Below are positions 18,268 to 27,383 of a stretch of DNA of 64,000 nucleotides, piece after piece. The stretch's first letter is position 1. Each line of letters starts with the position of its first letter. The notes beneath the pieces were generated by a model. That model worked only from the letters and a program-made list of their open reading frames with translations. It did no database searches and was not told the origin of the DNA. Source of the stretch: Dyella sp. 2HG41-7 (lineage in GTDB: Bacteria; Pseudomonadota; Gammaproteobacteria; Xanthomonadales; Rhodanobacteraceae); assembly GCF_021390675.1 (NCBI RefSeq), contig NZ_JAJEJV010000004.1:1612001-1676000 (forward strand), in the 5' to 3' direction. A program made the translations under genes and the position numbers.

Positions 18268-18654
18268 TTACTTGCCGCCCTTGGAGGCGTCCTTCGCAGC
18301 GGTCGCAGCGGACTTGGCTGCATCGGCAGCCTTGCCAGCAGCTTGCGACGCATCGGAAGCGGCAGCCTTCATCGCATCGCCAGCAGCCGGCGCGGCGGTG
18401 GAAGCCGGAGCAGCAGCAGCGGTCGAAGCCGGAGCCGCAGCCGGAGCAGCAGCGGTCGAAGCCGGTGCAGCAGCCGGGGTGGCAGCCGTGGAAGCAGCAG
18501 CGGCCTTCTGAGCCTGGTCAGCAGCCTGCGTAGCAGCTTGCTGGGCCTGATCAGCCGACTTCTGCGCGTCCTGTGCGCTGTCCTGCGCGCCGTTGCTGCA
18601 AGCCGCCAGCAGCGCGACGAGCGCAGAGGCGAGAAGGGTACGCGTTAACTTCAT
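18268..18654 (-). CDS. Small alanine-rich lipoprotein
   Basis: A 128-residue protein with a clear lipoprotein signal (MKLTRTLLASALVALLAAC, lipobox LAAC). After the cysteine comes a helical, alanine/glutamine-rich segment (AQDAQKSADQAQQAATQAAD), then a proline-alanine-threonine repeat region with imperfect AAPAS-type units, and a second alanine/lysine helix. It resembles low-complexity Lpp-like or LEA-like envelope proteins, but no function can be assigned. The repeat region is prone to copy-number change. Monocistronic, with its own terminator. Confidence 0.75.
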   Translation of the reverse strand: MKLTRTLLASALVALLAACSNGAQDSAQDAQKSADQAQQAATQAADQAQKAAAASTAATPAAAPASTAAAPAAAPASTAAAAPASTAAPAAGDAMKAAASDASQAAGKAADAAKSAATAAKDASKGGK

Positions 18655-18809
18655 GGTGGATCTCCTTAGCCGTGGAATGCCAATTGGCAGATTATTAATA
18701 GCGCTTTCACGTTTTCTGCGCTACCGGTTTCAACAAACAACTTTTAAGCCGCATTAAACCTAGCCGGGGTCGATACGCCCCCGACCGGTCGTTTGATGCA
18801 ATGCGAGAC

Positions 18810-19994
18810 TTAGTCCAAACGCTCCACGGCGATGGCGGTCGCTTCGCCGCCGCCGATGCAAAGCGAGGCAACTCCGCGACGCAAACCGCGCGTTTTCAAT
18901 GCGTTGAGCAAGGTCACCACCAAGCGTGCGCCGCTCGCGCCGATCGGATGGCCGAGTGCGCAGGCGCCGCCGTTGACGTTGAGCTTGTCGTGCGGAATGC
19001 CCAGTTCGCGCATCGGCGCCATGGCCACCACGGCGAAGGCTTCGTTGACTTCGAACAAGTCCACGTCGGCAACCTTCCAGCCGGCCTTGTCGAGCACCTT
19101 GCTGATCGCGCTAACCGGCGCGGTGGTGAACCATTCCGGTTCTTGCGAATGCGTGGCATGGGCCACGATGCGTGCGAGCGGTTTTACCCCACGCGCCTTG
19201 GCGTCGTCGGCCGACAGCAGGATGACTGCCGCCGCACCGTCGGAAATGCTCGACGAACTTGCCGCGGTGATGGTGCCGTTTTCCTTGCGGAAAGCCGGAC
19301 GCAACGAGGGGATTTTGCCGATGTCGGAACGGCCGGGCTGCTCGTCGGTATCGACCTGCACGTCGCCCTTTTTGCCGGCGACGGTGACCGGCGCGATTTC
19401 GTCGGCGAACGCGCCCGACTGCTGCGCAGCTTGGGAACGCTTTACCGATTCGATGGCGAAAGCATCTTGTTCCTCGCGGGTGAAGTGGTACTTGTCGGCG
19501 CACAGTTCGCCGAACACGCCCATCGCCTTGCCGTCATACGGATTGGTAAGACCGTCCCACGCCATGTGATCGACAAGCTTGGCGTCGCCATAGCGAAGGC
19601 CGCCGCGCGCGTTGACCATGTGCGGAGCGTTGGTCATCGACTCCATGCCGCCCGCCACCACCACGGCGGCCGAACCGGCTTTGATCAAGTCGTGCCCAAG
19701 CATGATGGCTTTCATGCCCGAACCGCAGACCTTGTTGATGGTGGTGCAACCGGTGCCAGCGGGAAGCCCGGCCTGCAGCGTCGCCTGACGCGCAGGCGCC
19801 TGGCCGAGGTTGGCCGGCAGCACGCAGCCCATGATCACTTCGCCGACATCCTTGGCATCGAGGCCCGATTGCTCCAGCGCCGCACGGATAGCGGTCGCGC
19901 CGAGTGTAGGGGTTGGTACGCCGGTGAACTGGCCGAGAAAGGAACCGATGGCGGTGCGCTTGGCACCTGCAATAACAACGCTGACGTCCGACAT
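18810..19994 (-). CDS. Acetyl-CoA C-acetyltransferase (thiolase)
   Basis: A 394-residue thiolase. The acylated cysteine is C90 in INKVCGSGMKA; the other catalytic residues are H349 in GGACALGHPIGASG and C379 in ASLCIGGGEATA. It condenses or cleaves acetoacetyl-CoA, the usual end of leucine breakdown after HMG-CoA lyase and CoA transfer to acetoacetate. The ATG at 19994 follows a GGAG site; the 50-residue upstream extension is unlike the family. It lies between liuB and liuA on the same strand. A short palindrome, TGCGA-N4-TCGCA, at 20044-20057 could be a regulator site, but this is weak. Confidence 0.92.
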   Translation of the reverse strand: MSDVSVVIAGAKRTAIGSFLGQFTGVPTPTLGATAIRAALEQSGLDAKDVGEVIMGCVLPANLGQAPARQATLQAGLPAGTGCTTINKVCGSGMKAIMLGHDLIKAGSAAVVVAGGMESMTNAPHMVNARGGLRYGDAKLVDHMAWDGLTNPYDGKAMGVFGELCADKYHFTREEQDAFAIESVKRSQAAQQSGAFADEIAPVTVAGKKGDVQVDTDEQPGRSDIGKIPSLRPAFRKENGTITAASSSSISDGAAAVILLSADDAKARGVKPLARIVAHATHSQEPEWFTTAPVSAISKVLDKAGWKVADVDLFEVNEAFAVVAMAPMRELGIPHDKLNVNGGACALGHPIGASGARLVVTLLNALKTRGLRRGVASLCIGGGEATAIAVERLD

Positions 19995-20233
19995 GGGGGA
20001 TCTCCGGGGGAGCTTTGAGGCGGTTGGCGCCGAGGAAATAACTTGCGAATTATCGCAGCCTACGATGCAAAGCAGCAAATCGGATTTTTCGTGAGAAATC
20101 ACGCATTTGGCGGAACGAATTTTTCTCGCAATCCTACAAACCATCCGAATAAGCTATGAGCGAACGCCGTTATGGGAGTAATGGCGTTCCTACAAGGGTG
20201 AAGACATTACGCACGGCTCACTGGGTGAGGGAT

Positions 20234-23110
20234 ATGACAATAGGGACGCAGGCATGGCGCCGCCGAGACATGGCGCTTTTGATCAGTCTTGCTCTGGGAT
20301 TGAGCGCATGCGGAGGAGGGGGCGGCAGCAGCAATGTCAGGTCGTCGTCGGCGACGCCTACGCCAACGCCGTCGCCGAGTTCGAATGTTCCCCAGCCGCC
20401 CATCAATGCACAGCTTGCGCTGACAAACACCTACGCCGCGCACAACCAGGGATACACCGGCGCCGGCGTCACTATCGGTGTGGTCGACAGCGGCATCATG
20501 CCAAACAATCCCGCGGTGGCGGGTCGAGTTCAACAAGAAATCATCGACGTCGACCCGTCGACCAACAACGTCAACATTCCCGATGTGGTCGGCCATGGCA
20601 CCTGGGTGTCGCAGATTGCGGCCGGTCAGTCGTTCGGCAGTTTCGCTGGCGGTATTGCGCCTGGCGCAACGCTTGTTTCGGCACGCATCATCGACGACAA
20701 CGCGCCCGACGATAACGGCTCTTCGCCGCCTGTGCAGGTCACCACGTCCGATGCGCAGTTTTTTCAGAGCGTCACCGGCCAGATGATCAATTCCGGCGTA
20801 AAGGTCATGAACAATTCCTGGGGCGGCATTACCTGGGACACGACCAACGCGCAGTTGAATCAAGCGTTCGATCAGGCGTATTCGTCCTTCGTCGAACAAC
20901 ACAACGGACTGGTTGTGTTTGCCGCGGGCAACGATTCGCAAAGCAATCCAAGCACGATCGCCATGTTGCCGACGGTGGTTCAAGGGTCCGACGCGAATCT
21001 GCAAAAGGGCTGGCTAGTGGCCGTGGCGCTCAATAGCAACAGTCCAACGCAATTGGACAGCTATTCGAACAAGTGCGGCAGCGCGATGAATTATTGTCTT
21101 GCGGCGCCGGGCGATGTGATCGTGCTCGACAAGGACACATTGGCGTCCACCACCAACCCCTCGTATTACATCGTCGAAGGAACATCGTTCGCCGCGCCTG
21201 AAGTGTCGGGTGCGGCGGCGCTGGTATGGCAGGCGTATCCGTATTTCAGCAACGGCCTTGTGCGGCAGACATTGCTGGGCACCGCGACGCCGCTCGGCGG
21301 TTCGCAGCCTAATCCCACATTCGGCTACGGCGTGTTGAATGTCGGCGCAGCGGTAAACGGTCCCCAGCAATTCAACTGGGGCAATGTCGAAGTCGGTTTC
21401 AACGGCACGTCGAGTTGGAACAATCCCATTTCGGGCGCGGGCGGTTTGATCTTGGATGGGCCGGGCACGCTGACTCTTAGTCAGCCTTCCACTTATACGG
21501 GCGGTACCACCGTTACCGGGGGCACCTTGAATGCCGTGTCGCTCAATTCGAGCGTCAACATCGGATCGGCCGGCACGCTGGCCATCACGGGAAATTCTGC
21601 GGGGGTCACGACGCCGTTGATATCCGGCAACGTGGTAAGCAACGGCACGTTGGTCGTCGGCAGTTCCAACCTGACCATGACGGGCAACTACACGCAAACG
21701 GGCGGACGACTGGCGGTACCGCTGGGATCGGCGTTGCAGGTGACCGGCAGCGCGACACTTGCAAGCGGTCCGCAGTTGTACGTTTACGGTGCCGATTCGG
21801 GATACATCATCAATTCGAGGACCATGGTTCTTACAGCCTCGCAGGGACTCACCGGTCGATTCTCGAACACGAGCCCATTGGCTGCGCCATCGGTCGTCTT
21901 GAACGCGACGCTCGTTTATGACCCGAATGATGCGTACCTCAACGTCACCAACGCGAACCTGACGACCATTACCGGCATTCAATATTCGATGGCGACACTC
22001 GCCGGCGCGGCGCGCACGCAAAGCGCGTTCAACACGATCAGCAGCGCTATCCAGAGCGGCTCGGCGGCGCAGGCATTGCCGAGCAGTTTCGTAAGCGGTG
22101 CGGCAAGCATTCAGCAGACGCAAACCACAGCAGCTTTGAAGCAATCGCTCGACAGCCTGTCCGGCCAAATGTATGCCGCCAGCGCCGCGATGACGTTCGA
22201 AGCCATCGACGCTGATACGCGTGCGCTGTCCGATCGCTTCGACAGTCTGCTCGACAATCCGCAAGCCTTCAGCCGCGCCAGCAAATTCCAAAGCTGGTCG
22301 CAGAATCTGGGTTATCAGGGCAGCTATTCGCGCAGCGGTTACGACAACCTGGGATTCCAGCTCAACGGGCAGATGGTAGGCGGCGACCAGATGTTCGGTA
22401 ACGGCGGCATCGTCGGTTACGCGATCAGTCACAGCCAGGGTTTGGGCAACTTGCAGCAGACCGCCGACCAAGGTTTCAGCCGTGCGCTGGAAGGCATGAT
22501 CTACGGCGGTTTCGTGCACGGTGATTGGTACACGATGGGTCGCTTCGGCGTTGGTAACGATTGGCAGAATACGCGTCGTGAACTGCTGCTCGGCGGCCAG
22601 ACCGCCGGTGTCTCCAGTTTCAGTAACGGCCGTTACCAAGTCGCGTACAGCGAAAGCGGTTATCGCTTCAATGTCGGCAAATGGAAATTCACGCCGTACG
22701 CGAATCTGCAATACGCCAATGTCGAGCGCGACGGATTCAACGAACTCGGTGGCGACGGCTTTGGTTTGATGTCCGGCTCGCAATCGATTCAACGGTGGCA
22801 GGCGGGGCTTGGCTTCCGCGGTACGCGTCAATGGTTGATGGCCAACGGCACCAGTCTGAGCTTGCAAGCACGATTGCTATGGCAGGATGCATTCGCCATG
22901 CGCGGCGTATTGCCGAATGCCAGCTTCACTGCTTTGCAGCAGTTCTCGCCGATCGAAGGTATCGGCTTGTCGCGTTACGGCGGTGTCGCCGGCCTTGCGT
23001 TGAATTGGACGTTCTCGCCGCGCTCGAATCTATCGATGGGCGTGGACGAATACGATGCGCAACATGCGCGCGCCACGATGGGAACGGTTAACTACAGCTT
23101 GCGGTTCTGA
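20234..23110 (+). CDS. Subtilisin-like (S8) autotransporter protease
   Basis: A 958-residue protein. An export signal ends LALGLSAC followed by poly-glycine, so it looks lipobox-like. The S8 protease domain has D85 (GVVDSGI), H121 (GHGTWVSQI) and S318 (GTSFAAPEVSG). An autotransporter-associated repeat follows (GPGTLTLSQPSTYTGGTTVT), then a beta-helical stalk and a C-terminal beta-barrel ending NYSLRF with the terminal phenylalanine typical of outer-membrane proteins. It would display or release a serine protease at the surface. ATGs at 20156 and 20270 are alternatives; 20234 is chosen as it keeps a basic n-region before the hydrophobic core. Divergent from the thiolase gene. Confidence 0.88.
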   Translation: MTIGTQAWRRRDMALLISLALGLSACGGGGGSSNVRSSSATPTPTPSPSSNVPQPPINAQLALTNTYAAHNQGYTGAGVTIGVVDSGIMPNNPAVAGRVQQEIIDVDPSTNNVNIPDVVGHGTWVSQIAAGQSFGSFAGGIAPGATLVSARIIDDNAPDDNGSSPPVQVTTSDAQFFQSVTGQMINSGVKVMNNSWGGITWDTTNAQLNQAFDQAYSSFVEQHNGLVVFAAGNDSQSNPSTIAMLPTVVQGSDANLQKGWLVAVALNSNSPTQLDSYSNKCGSAMNYCLAAPGDVIVLDKDTLASTTNPSYYIVEGTSFAAPEVSGAAALVWQAYPYFSNGLVRQTLLGTATPLGGSQPNPTFGYGVLNVGAAVNGPQQFNWGNVEVGFNGTSSWNNPISGAGGLILDGPGTLTLSQPSTYTGGTTVTGGTLNAVSLNSSVNIGSAGTLAITGNSAGVTTPLISGNVVSNGTLVVGSSNLTMTGNYTQTGGRLAVPLGSALQVTGSATLASGPQLYVYGADSGYIINSRTMVLTASQGLTGRFSNTSPLAAPSVVLNATLVYDPNDAYLNVTNANLTTITGIQYSMATLAGAARTQSAFNTISSAIQSGSAAQALPSSFVSGAASIQQTQTTAALKQSLDSLSGQMYAASAAMTFEAIDADTRALSDRFDSLLDNPQAFSRASKFQSWSQNLGYQGSYSRSGYDNLGFQLNGQMVGGDQMFGNGGIVGYAISHSQGLGNLQQTADQGFSRALEGMIYGGFVHGDWYTMGRFGVGNDWQNTRRELLLGGQTAGVSSFSNGRYQVAYSESGYRFNVGKWKFTPYANLQYANVERDGFNELGGDGFGLMSGSQSIQRWQAGLGFRGTRQWLMANGTSLSLQARLLWQDAFAMRGVLPNASFTALQQFSPIEGIGLSRYGGVAGLALNWTFSPRSNLSMGVDEYDAQHARATMGTVNYSLRF

Positions 23111-23122
23111 TTGCCTTTTACG

Positions 23123-23158
23123 CCCTCTCCCCTTTGGGGAGAGGGCCGGGGTGAGGGG
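23123..23158. repeat. REP-like palindrome, family A
   Basis: A 10-bp hairpin, CCCTCTCCCC / GGGGAGAGGG, then CCGGGGTGAGGGG. It is the reverse-oriented counterpart of the copy at 4640 and lies between the convergent autotransporter and liuA genes. Confidence 0.85.
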
Positions 23159-23217
23159 CCAACCTTGCAGGAAAGTTGAAGTCTTAAAGCACCCTTCAAG
23201 CTCATTCAAAGCAGGCC

Positions 23218-24375
23218 TTACTGCCTGCCATGAAACAACTCCCGCCCAATCAACATCCGCCGAATTTCATTCGTTCCCGCGCCGATTTCATAAAGCTTCG
23301 CATCGCGCAGCAATCGCCCGGTGGGATATTCGTTGATATAACCGTTGCCGCCCAGCGTCTGAATCGCTTCCAGCGCCACCTGCACCGCATTCTCCGATGC
23401 ATTGAGCAAGCACGCCGCCGGATCGATACGCGATTTGACGCCCGCATCGAATTCCTTGGCCACCATATACGCAAACCCGCGCGAACTCTGCAGCTTGGTA
23501 TACATATCGGCAATCTTCGCCTGCATGATGCCAAACGTGCCGATGGGAGCATTGAACTGCTTGCGATCGCGCACATACGGCAACGCGATATCCATCGCCG
23601 CTTGCATCAAACCGATCGGGCCACCGGATAGAACAAGGCGTTCCGTATCCAGGCCGCTCATCAGTACGCGCACGCCTTCGTTCACTTCGCCCACGATGTT
23701 TTCGGACGGAATCTCGCAATTCTCGAACACCAGCTCGCAGGTGTTGGAGCCGCGCATGCCGAGCTTGTCCAGCTTCTGCGCCGTGCTGAAACCCTTCATG
23801 CCTTTTTCAACGATAAACGCCGTCATGCAGCGGCTACCGACATTGCGTGGCGCGGTGCGCATATACACCAGCAATACATCCGCATCGGGACCGTTGGTGA
23901 TCCACATCTTCGAACCGTTGGCGATCCATACGTCGCCTTGCTGTTCGGCATGGCACGTCATCGAGCCGACGACATCCGATCCCGCGCCCGGCTCGCTCAT
24001 CGCGAGCGCGCCGACGTATTCGCCGGAGCAAAGCTTGGGAATGTATTTGCGGCGCTGCGCTTCGTTGCCGTTATGGAAAATGTTCTGCACGCACAAGTTG
24101 GAATGCGCGCCATACGAAAGTCCGACCGAACCGGAAGCGCGCGAGATCTCCTCCATCGCCACCATATGCGCGAGGAAACCCATGCCGCTGCCGCCGTATT
24201 CCTCCGGCACGGTAATGCCGAGCAGTCCCATATTGCCCATCTTGCGCCACAAATCGTTCGGGAACAGGTTGTCGCGATCGATATGGTCGGCGCGCGGCGA
24301 AATCTCCTTTTCCGCGAAGGCGGAAACGCTTTCGCGTAGCAGATCGATCTCTTCACCGAGCGGAAACGGACGCAT
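23218..24375 (-). CDS. liuA: Isovaleryl-CoA dehydrogenase
   Basis: A 385-residue acyl-CoA dehydrogenase. Features are [15 protein letters not shown] (FAD/substrate loop), [14 protein letters not shown], and [15 protein letters not shown], in which E245 is the catalytic glutamate at the position specific to isovaleryl-CoA dehydrogenases. The C-terminus is [19 protein letters not shown]. It oxidises isovaleryl-CoA to 3-methylcrotonyl-CoA, the substrate of LiuBD. The ATG at 24375 begins [17 protein letters not shown], as in homologs. It is the most upstream liu gene of the window. Confidence 0.95.
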   Translation of the reverse strand: MRPFPLGEEIDLLRESVSAFAEKEISPRADHIDRDNLFPNDLWRKMGNMGLLGITVPEEYGGSGMGFLAHMVAMEEISRASGSVGLSYGAHSNLCVQNIFHNGNEAQRRKYIPKLCSGEYVGALAMSEPGAGSDVVGSMTCHAEQQGDVWIANGSKMWITNGPDADVLLVYMRTAPRNVGSRCMTAFIVEKGMKGFSTAQKLDKLGMRGSNTCELVFENCEIPSENIVGEVNEGVRVLMSGLDTERLVLSGGPIGLMQAAMDIALPYVRDRKQFNAPIGTFGIMQAKIADMYTKLQSSRGFAYMVAKEFDAGVKSRIDPAACLLNASENAVQVALEAIQTLGGNGYINEYPTGRLLRDAKLYEIGAGTNEIRRMLIGRELFHGRQ

Positions 24376-24495
24376 AAGAAACTCCGGGGAAAGGGGCTTT
24401 AGCCCGTCAATTGTAGCCCAGGCGGCTGTTAACACCCTGACGCGGCGCAGCGTAGGTCAGGGTATGCGTCCGCTCGCCCCGGTTTAAGGAAACAA

Positions 24496-24936
24496 TTACG
24501 GCTGCACTTTCGCCAAATTGCCTTTCATGATGACCCCGGACATGAGAAAGCCGATATGACATTCGTATTTCTCGCCGTCGCGATATTCCTGATCGTAATC
24601 GCTGACGATGCCCACCACCGCGTTGGCGCCAGCTTCCTTTGCTTCTGCCTGCAGGCTGATCAACGCCGACTGCAGCGCCCAATCGCACGTCGGCTGATCT
24701 TTCTTGCCGAACGCGTTGGTCTTGCGGTTAACGCTCACATTCTCTTTGACGACGGTGACCTGTCCATTGGGCTGATTGCCAGCCAGATAAAATTTCACCG
24801 TGCCATCCAGCTTGCCCGACTGCGTGGCTTCGGCCACCGCGTTTGCAAACGGATAGTGTTCGATTTTGTCTTTGGCCGATGCCAGGCATGGAATCGCGAG
24901 CATCAACGCAATAAGAATCTGAGCCTTTGCTTTCAT
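24496..24936 (-). CDS. Exported YbjQ-like protein of unknown function
   Basis: A 146-residue protein with a signal peptide (MKAKAQILIALMLAIPCLASA, cleavage near residue 21). Its core (ALISLQAEAKEAGANAVVGIVSDY) resembles YbjQ/DUF74 proteins. Close relatives are often misnamed excinuclease ATPase subunit in databases; no ATPase motif is present here. One cysteine in the mature part (QPTCDWALQ) and another (YECHIGF) could form a disulfide. The ATG at 24936 follows an excellent GGGAGAGAAGGT site. It lies between liuA and the pigment cluster on the same strand and may be separate from both. Confidence 0.72.
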   Translation of the reverse strand: MKAKAQILIALMLAIPCLASAKDKIEHYPFANAVAEATQSGKLDGTVKFYLAGNQPNGQVTVVKENVSVNRKTNAFGKKDQPTCDWALQSALISLQAEAKEAGANAVVGIVSDYDQEYRDGEKYECHIGFLMSGVIMKGNLAKVQP

Positions 24937-25007
24937 ACCTTCTCTCCCTTTAATGGTTTCAGCAAAGAACGGCTTGCATTCCTTGCGGCGCATCTTTCAT
25001 TCGATGT

Positions 25008-25736
25008 TCAACACAAACCGCCATTGACAGCGAGCACTTGGCGAGTGATGTAACTGGCTTCAGGGCTCATCAGAAATTGCACCGCCGCAGCGACTTCGTC
25101 CGCGTTGCCGGCACGCTGCATCGGAATCATTTTCAAGATTTCCTCCAGCGGCACGTCGTCGCTGGTCATGTCGGTATCGATCAGGCCGGGCGCGACGCAG
25201 TTCACCGTGATCTTGCGTTTGGCTAGTTCCACCGCCAGCGCTTTGGCTGCGCCGATAACGCCCGCTTTGGAGGCGCTGTAATTCACTTGACCGCGATTGC
25301 CGATCAAACCCGATACCGAGGTGATGCAAACGATACGCCCCGCCTGACGGCGACGAATCATGGGCATGATGATCGGATGCAGCACGTTGTAGAAACCGTC
25401 GAGGTTGGTGCGCAATACCAGATCCCAATCCTCGTCGCTAAGCGCGGGGAATGCGCCGTCGCGCGTCAGTCCCGCGTTGCATACCACGCCGTAATAAGCA
25501 CCGTGCTTTTCGACATCCGCTTCGAGCGCGGCAACGCATGCGGCGCGTTCGGCGACATCGAATTGAAGAATGCGCGCCGATCTGCCGAGCGCTTGAATGT
25601 CTGCGCGAACCTGTTCGGCTTCGTCGCGGCGGCTGCGGCAATGAACAACGATGTCGTAGCCCGCTTGCGCCAGTCGCAGCGCAATGGCGCGGCCGATGCC
25701 GCGGCTGGAGCCGGTGACGAGAACGGTGTCAGTCAT
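25008..25736 (-). CDS. FabG-like 3-oxoacyl-ACP reductase of the aryl-polyene cluster
   Basis: A 242-residue SDR ketoreductase. It has VTGSSRGIGRAIAL at the NADPH site, VCNAGLTRDGAF, and the catalytic serine-tyrosine-lysine (SVSGLIGNRGQVNYSASK). The C-terminus PEASYITRQVLAVNGGLC is FabG-like. In aryl-polyene synthesis it reduces the beta-keto group after each condensation (ApeQ role). The ATG at 25736 overlaps the upstream dehydratase stop by eight bases. It is the last gene of the 16-gene run starting at 37812. Confidence 0.9.
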   Translation of the reverse strand: MTDTVLVTGSSRGIGRAIALRLAQAGYDIVVHCRSRRDEAEQVRADIQALGRSARILQFDVAERAACVAALEADVEKHGAYYGVVCNAGLTRDGAFPALSDEDWDLVLRTNLDGFYNVLHPIIMPMIRRRQAGRIVCITSVSGLIGNRGQVNYSASKAGVIGAAKALAVELAKRKITVNCVAPGLIDTDMTSDDVPLEEILKMIPMQRAGNADEVAAAVQFLMSPEASYITRQVLAVNGGLC

Positions 25737-26196
25737 GCGATGTCTCCCCGGCAATCTGATTGAAATACGTATCGATATCGGCAGGGCTATAAACGTTCAG
25801 CCGAGCTTCGGCGTAACCATCGGGCGCTTCGATGCGGCAGTTGAAAACGGCCATGCCCTGTTCGTCGTGAAACGAGCGCTCCGCCTCGACGCGCAAGTGC
25901 GCTCCTTCCGCAAACGCATCGACGTTGCAAACATAGTGGCGTGTTCCCAGCAGAAAGCCCATTTGCACGGGTCGTTGCTCAGCGCGCGCCCGACAGCCGG
26001 CCCAAGCCGCGATAGCCTGCGCCATCAATTCCACACCCGCCCACGAGGGCAGGCAACCGTCGGCATCCACAAACATGTCGCCGGCGCGCACCATGCGCGT
26101 GCAGACGATACGTTCGTCTTTCACGTCTTCAATGCCGTCGAGCAAAATCATGTCGCCCGCGTGCGGCACGACGTCGGCAATCGGCCAAGACTTCAT
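25729..26196 (-). CDS. 3-hydroxyacyl-ACP dehydratase (ApeP-like hotdog protein)
   Basis: A 155-residue hotdog-fold protein. It starts MKSWPIADVVPHAGDMILLD, the HAGDM segment aligning with the FabZ/FabA active-site histidine region, and includes PSWAGVELMAQAIAAWAG with the helix-borne acidic residue. This wording is typical of the ApeP dehydratases of aryl-polyene and xanthomonadin clusters. It would remove water from 3-hydroxyacyl-ACP to build the conjugated chain. ATGA overlap with the upstream ketosynthase, and an 8-bp overlap with the downstream ketoreductase. Confidence 0.86.
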   Translation of the reverse strand: MKSWPIADVVPHAGDMILLDGIEDVKDERIVCTRMVRAGDMFVDADGCLPSWAGVELMAQAIAAWAGCRARAEQRPVQMGFLLGTRHYVCNVDAFAEGAHLRVEAERSFHDEQGMAVFNCRIEAPDGYAEARLNVYSPADIDTYFNQIAGETSHD

Positions 26197-27383
26197 GCCG
26201 CATCCCCGAGCACGAGCGCCGCATTGTTGCCGCCGAAGGCGAAGGAATTGCTCATCAAATAACGCCGGCCATCTGCGGGAAGGTGGCTGCCCACATGCGT
26301 GAAGTTCAATGCGGGGAGCGACGGATCGGCCACGCCATCCCACCGATGCGGCGGCAAGCGACGTTCCGCGCGTTTGTCGGAAAGGCTCAACCAACAGAAT
26401 GCCGCTTCCAACGCACCCGCCGCGGCCAGCGTGTGGCCGGTGAGCGATTTCGTAGAAGAGCAGGGCACGTCGTTGCTGAACATGCTCGCCACAGCGAGGC
26501 TTTCCATACTGTCGTTGTGCTCGGTGGCCGTGCCGTGAAGATTGATGTAGTCGATACGCGATGCATCCAAGCCTGCGTGATCAAGCGCATCGCGCATGGC
26601 CTTCAACGCGCCGGTACCTTGCGGGTCTGGCGAAGACATATGGTATGCATCGGAACTTGCGCCGCCGCCAAACAACTGCACATCCGCCGACTCGCGCGTC
26701 ATCAGGAACAGCGCGGCGGCTTCACCGATATTGATGCCGCGACGATGTTTGGAGAACGGATCGCAACGCTGCATATCCACCGCTTCCAGCGCATGAAAAC
26801 CATTGATCGCCAAGCGGCACAGCGTGTCGACGCCACCGCACAGCACGGCATCGCACAAGCCAAGGCGCAGCAAGCGTTGCGCGCTCAACAACGCACGAGC
26901 GCCCGACGTACATGCCGTGGAAATGCTGTAGCACGGACCTGCGAGCGACAACCACTCGGCGAGAAACTCCGCCGGCGCCGCAAGCTCTTGGTGTGCATAG
27001 CGATAATCGGCCGGCCACGTACCGTTGCGGCGAAACGCGTCGATGCCTTGCGTAGCTTCTTCGATGCCGGTCGTGCTGGTGCCCAGCACCACGCCGATGC
27101 GAGCGGAACCGTAACGCGCTATGGCTGCACGAATATCGGCTTCGATTTCCAGCGCCGCCATGAGTAGCAAACGATTATTACGATTGTCGCGTCGATCGAT
27201 CAGCGGCTCGGGAATCGCGGGCAGCGCGACATCCACCGCGCCCAGCGGCGGAACATGTCCGGGAATCCATCCTTGCGCTGGGCGGATACAACGGTCGTCG
27301 CCTGCAAACAACGCCTCGGCGACAGCGGCTTTGCCGACGCCGAGATTGCAAGCGATGCCCAGAGAAGGAAGATACGTGTTCAT
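26193..27383 (-). CDS. Beta-ketoacyl-ACP synthase (FabF-like) of the aryl-polyene cluster
   Basis: A 396-residue ketosynthase with an intact catalytic triad: C158 in STACTSGARAL, H283 in NLHGTATEHND and H317 in KSLTGHTLAAAG. The C-terminal SNSFAFGGNNAALVLG is standard. The N-terminus MNTYLPSLGIACNLGVG is shorter than in FabF and typical of aryl-polyene ketosynthases. It condenses malonyl-ACP with the growing chain. The ATG at 27383 overlaps the methyltransferase stop (ATGA). A second complete ketosynthase (32362) and a chain-length-factor-like protein (31437) are in the same run. Confidence 0.9.
   Translation of the reverse strand: MNTYLPSLGIACNLGVGKAAVAEALFAGDDRCIRPAQGWIPGHVPPLGAVDVALPAIPEPLIDRRDNRNNRLLLMAALEIEADIRAAIARYGSARIGVVLGTSTTGIEEATQGIDAFRRNGTWPADYRYAHQELAAPAEFLAEWLSLAGPCYSISTACTSGARALLSAQRLLRLGLCDAVLCGGVDTLCRLAINGFHALEAVDMQRCDPFSKHRRGINIGEAAALFLMTRESADVQLFGGGASSDAYHMSSPDPQGTGALKAMRDALDHAGLDASRIDYINLHGTATEHNDSMESLAVASMFSNDVPCSSTKSLTGHTLAAAGALEAAFCWLSLSDKRAERRLPPHRWDGVADPSLPALNFTHVGSHLPADGRRYLMSNSFAFGGNNAALVLGDAA

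Noticed and set aside
16659-18533. Long plus-strand open frame across liuB
   Set aside because: Antisense to a well-supported carboxylase gene and rich in histidine/arginine as expected for a shadow frame of GC-rich DNA.
20044-20057. Palindrome TGCGA-N4-TCGCA as regulator site for the thiolase gene
   Set aside because: Short and unique in the window; no second copy upstream of other liu genes was seen.
21014-22867. 617-codon minus-strand open frame inside the autotransporter gene
   Set aside because: No ribosome site or recognisable domain, and the plus-strand protease motifs explain the sequence.
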